The position numbers and the translations under genes are program-made. A DNA stretch of 64,000 nt. It comes from JBAZUK01 sp041661445 (GTDB lineage Bacteria; Chlamydiota; Chlamydiia; Chlamydiales; SM23-39). Shown here in pieces: positions 63,719 through 64,000 of this stretch (positions are counted from its first letter, which is position 1; every line of letters starts with the position of its first letter). The notes under the pieces are model-generated. The model did not search any database. It was not told the DNA's origin and saw nothing but the letters and a program-made list of their open reading frames with translations. The stretch covers positions 1 to 64,000 of the forward strand of contig JBAZUK010000006.1 in assembly GCA_041661445.1 (NCBI GenBank), given 5' to 3'.

Positions 63719-64000
63719 ATGAAAATATATAAGTTTATCCTGCTGCTATCTCCCTGGTTTATGCTGGCAAATCCAATCGGTGAAAAAGTTGTTTATGGAC
63801 AAGCCGATTTTTCAAGAGAGGATAATAAGCTGATAATAAATCAGAGCTCGGACAAAACAATTATCAATTGGAGCGATTTTTCGATAAGCACAAATGAGAC
63901 TACGAAAATTATTCAGCCGTCATTATCTTCTTCTATGCTTAATAGAGTAACAGGTAGTGACATCTCAAGAATATATGGAAATCTAGAAAGTAATGGAAAA
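63719..64000 (+). CDS. Filamentous-haemagglutinin TPS-domain exoprotein (3' end outside window)
   Basis: Ninety-four codons are open to the window's right edge. A signal peptide (KIYKFILLLSPWFMLA) is followed by the haemagglutinin secretion domain of TpsA proteins: NPIGEKVVYGQADFS, TIINWSDFSIS and LNRVTGSDISRIYGNLESNG, which match the conserved N-terminal part of FHA-like proteins recognised by a TpsB pore. The gene was too close to the edge to see more. It is probably a relative of the protein at 1-4821. Confidence 0.88.
   Translation, partial: MKIYKFILLLSPWFMLANPIGEKVVYGQADFSREDNKLIINQSSDKTIINWSDFSISTNETTKIIQPSLSSSMLNRVTGSDISRIYGNLESNGK

Overview
The window is AT-rich bacterial DNA from a member of the phylum Chlamydiae, probably an environmental, amoeba- or arthropod-associated lineage rather than the genus Chlamydia. 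The evidence is a chlamydial-type type III secretion cluster (sctJ-K-L-R-S-T), an NTT-family nucleotide carrier, and several gene blocks in the order I remember from Chlamydia trachomatis: rpsL-rpsG-fusA-rpsJ beside tsp, rplU-rpmA-obg beside a metal ABC transporter, nrdR-dksA-lspA, hemH beside a solute-binding protein, and gpmA/rluB/birA/rodA. The genus cannot be fixed from the sequence.

Layout. 1-4821 is the 3' part of a giant filamentous-haemagglutinin-like surface protein, and a new protein with the matching secretion domain starts at 63719. 4932-11833 holds an IspD/SDR fusion, an oligopeptide-binding lipoprotein, two tandem amino-acid permeases and pgeF. 11858-16063 is the T3SS operon. 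16153-30602 is housekeeping: a divergent ferrochelatase, a solute-binding lipoprotein, glycogen phosphorylase, a phosphate transporter with its PhoU-like partner, a NadR-like kinase with a half-size PnuC-like protein, rluB, gpmA, a sugar transporter, birA, and rodA with two small genes. 30811-36657 is the str ribosomal operon, an orphan terminator-like hairpin, tsp and tRNA-Phe. 37028-43576 is a 2182-residue type V autotransporter with a recent internal tandem duplication. 43649-46883 is obg, rpmA, rplU and the metal ABC transporter.

Accessory region, about 47.0-58.4 kb. It starts at a tRNA-Ser gene whose 3' part is overlapped by a broken serine-recombinase gene. It holds an HNH nuclease-like gene, a Fic protein, more recombinase debris, an arsenic methylation and regulation pair (arsM-arsR), an NTT carrier joined to an anaerobic ribonucleotide reductase and its activase (nrdD-nrdG), a dNMP-kinase-like gene, and an ArsP-type permease. 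Short repeated gene ends show that the arsenic and nucleotide parts were interleaved by a tandem duplication followed by complementary loss: a 117-bp copy of the permease 3' end lies at the other side of the nucleotide module, and a 20-bp copy of the kinase 3' end lies beyond the permease.

From 58425 conserved chromosome resumes: nrdR, a DksA/TraR-like protein that lacks its zinc-finger cysteines, lspA, cinA, two RNA methyltransferases and an RluA-type pseudouridine synthase. The best candidates for undescribed biology are the ars/nrdDG composite island with its NTT-NrdD-NrdG nucleotide module, the NadR-like/half-PnuC pair, the IspD-SDR fusion, and the orphan structured RNA upstream of tsp.
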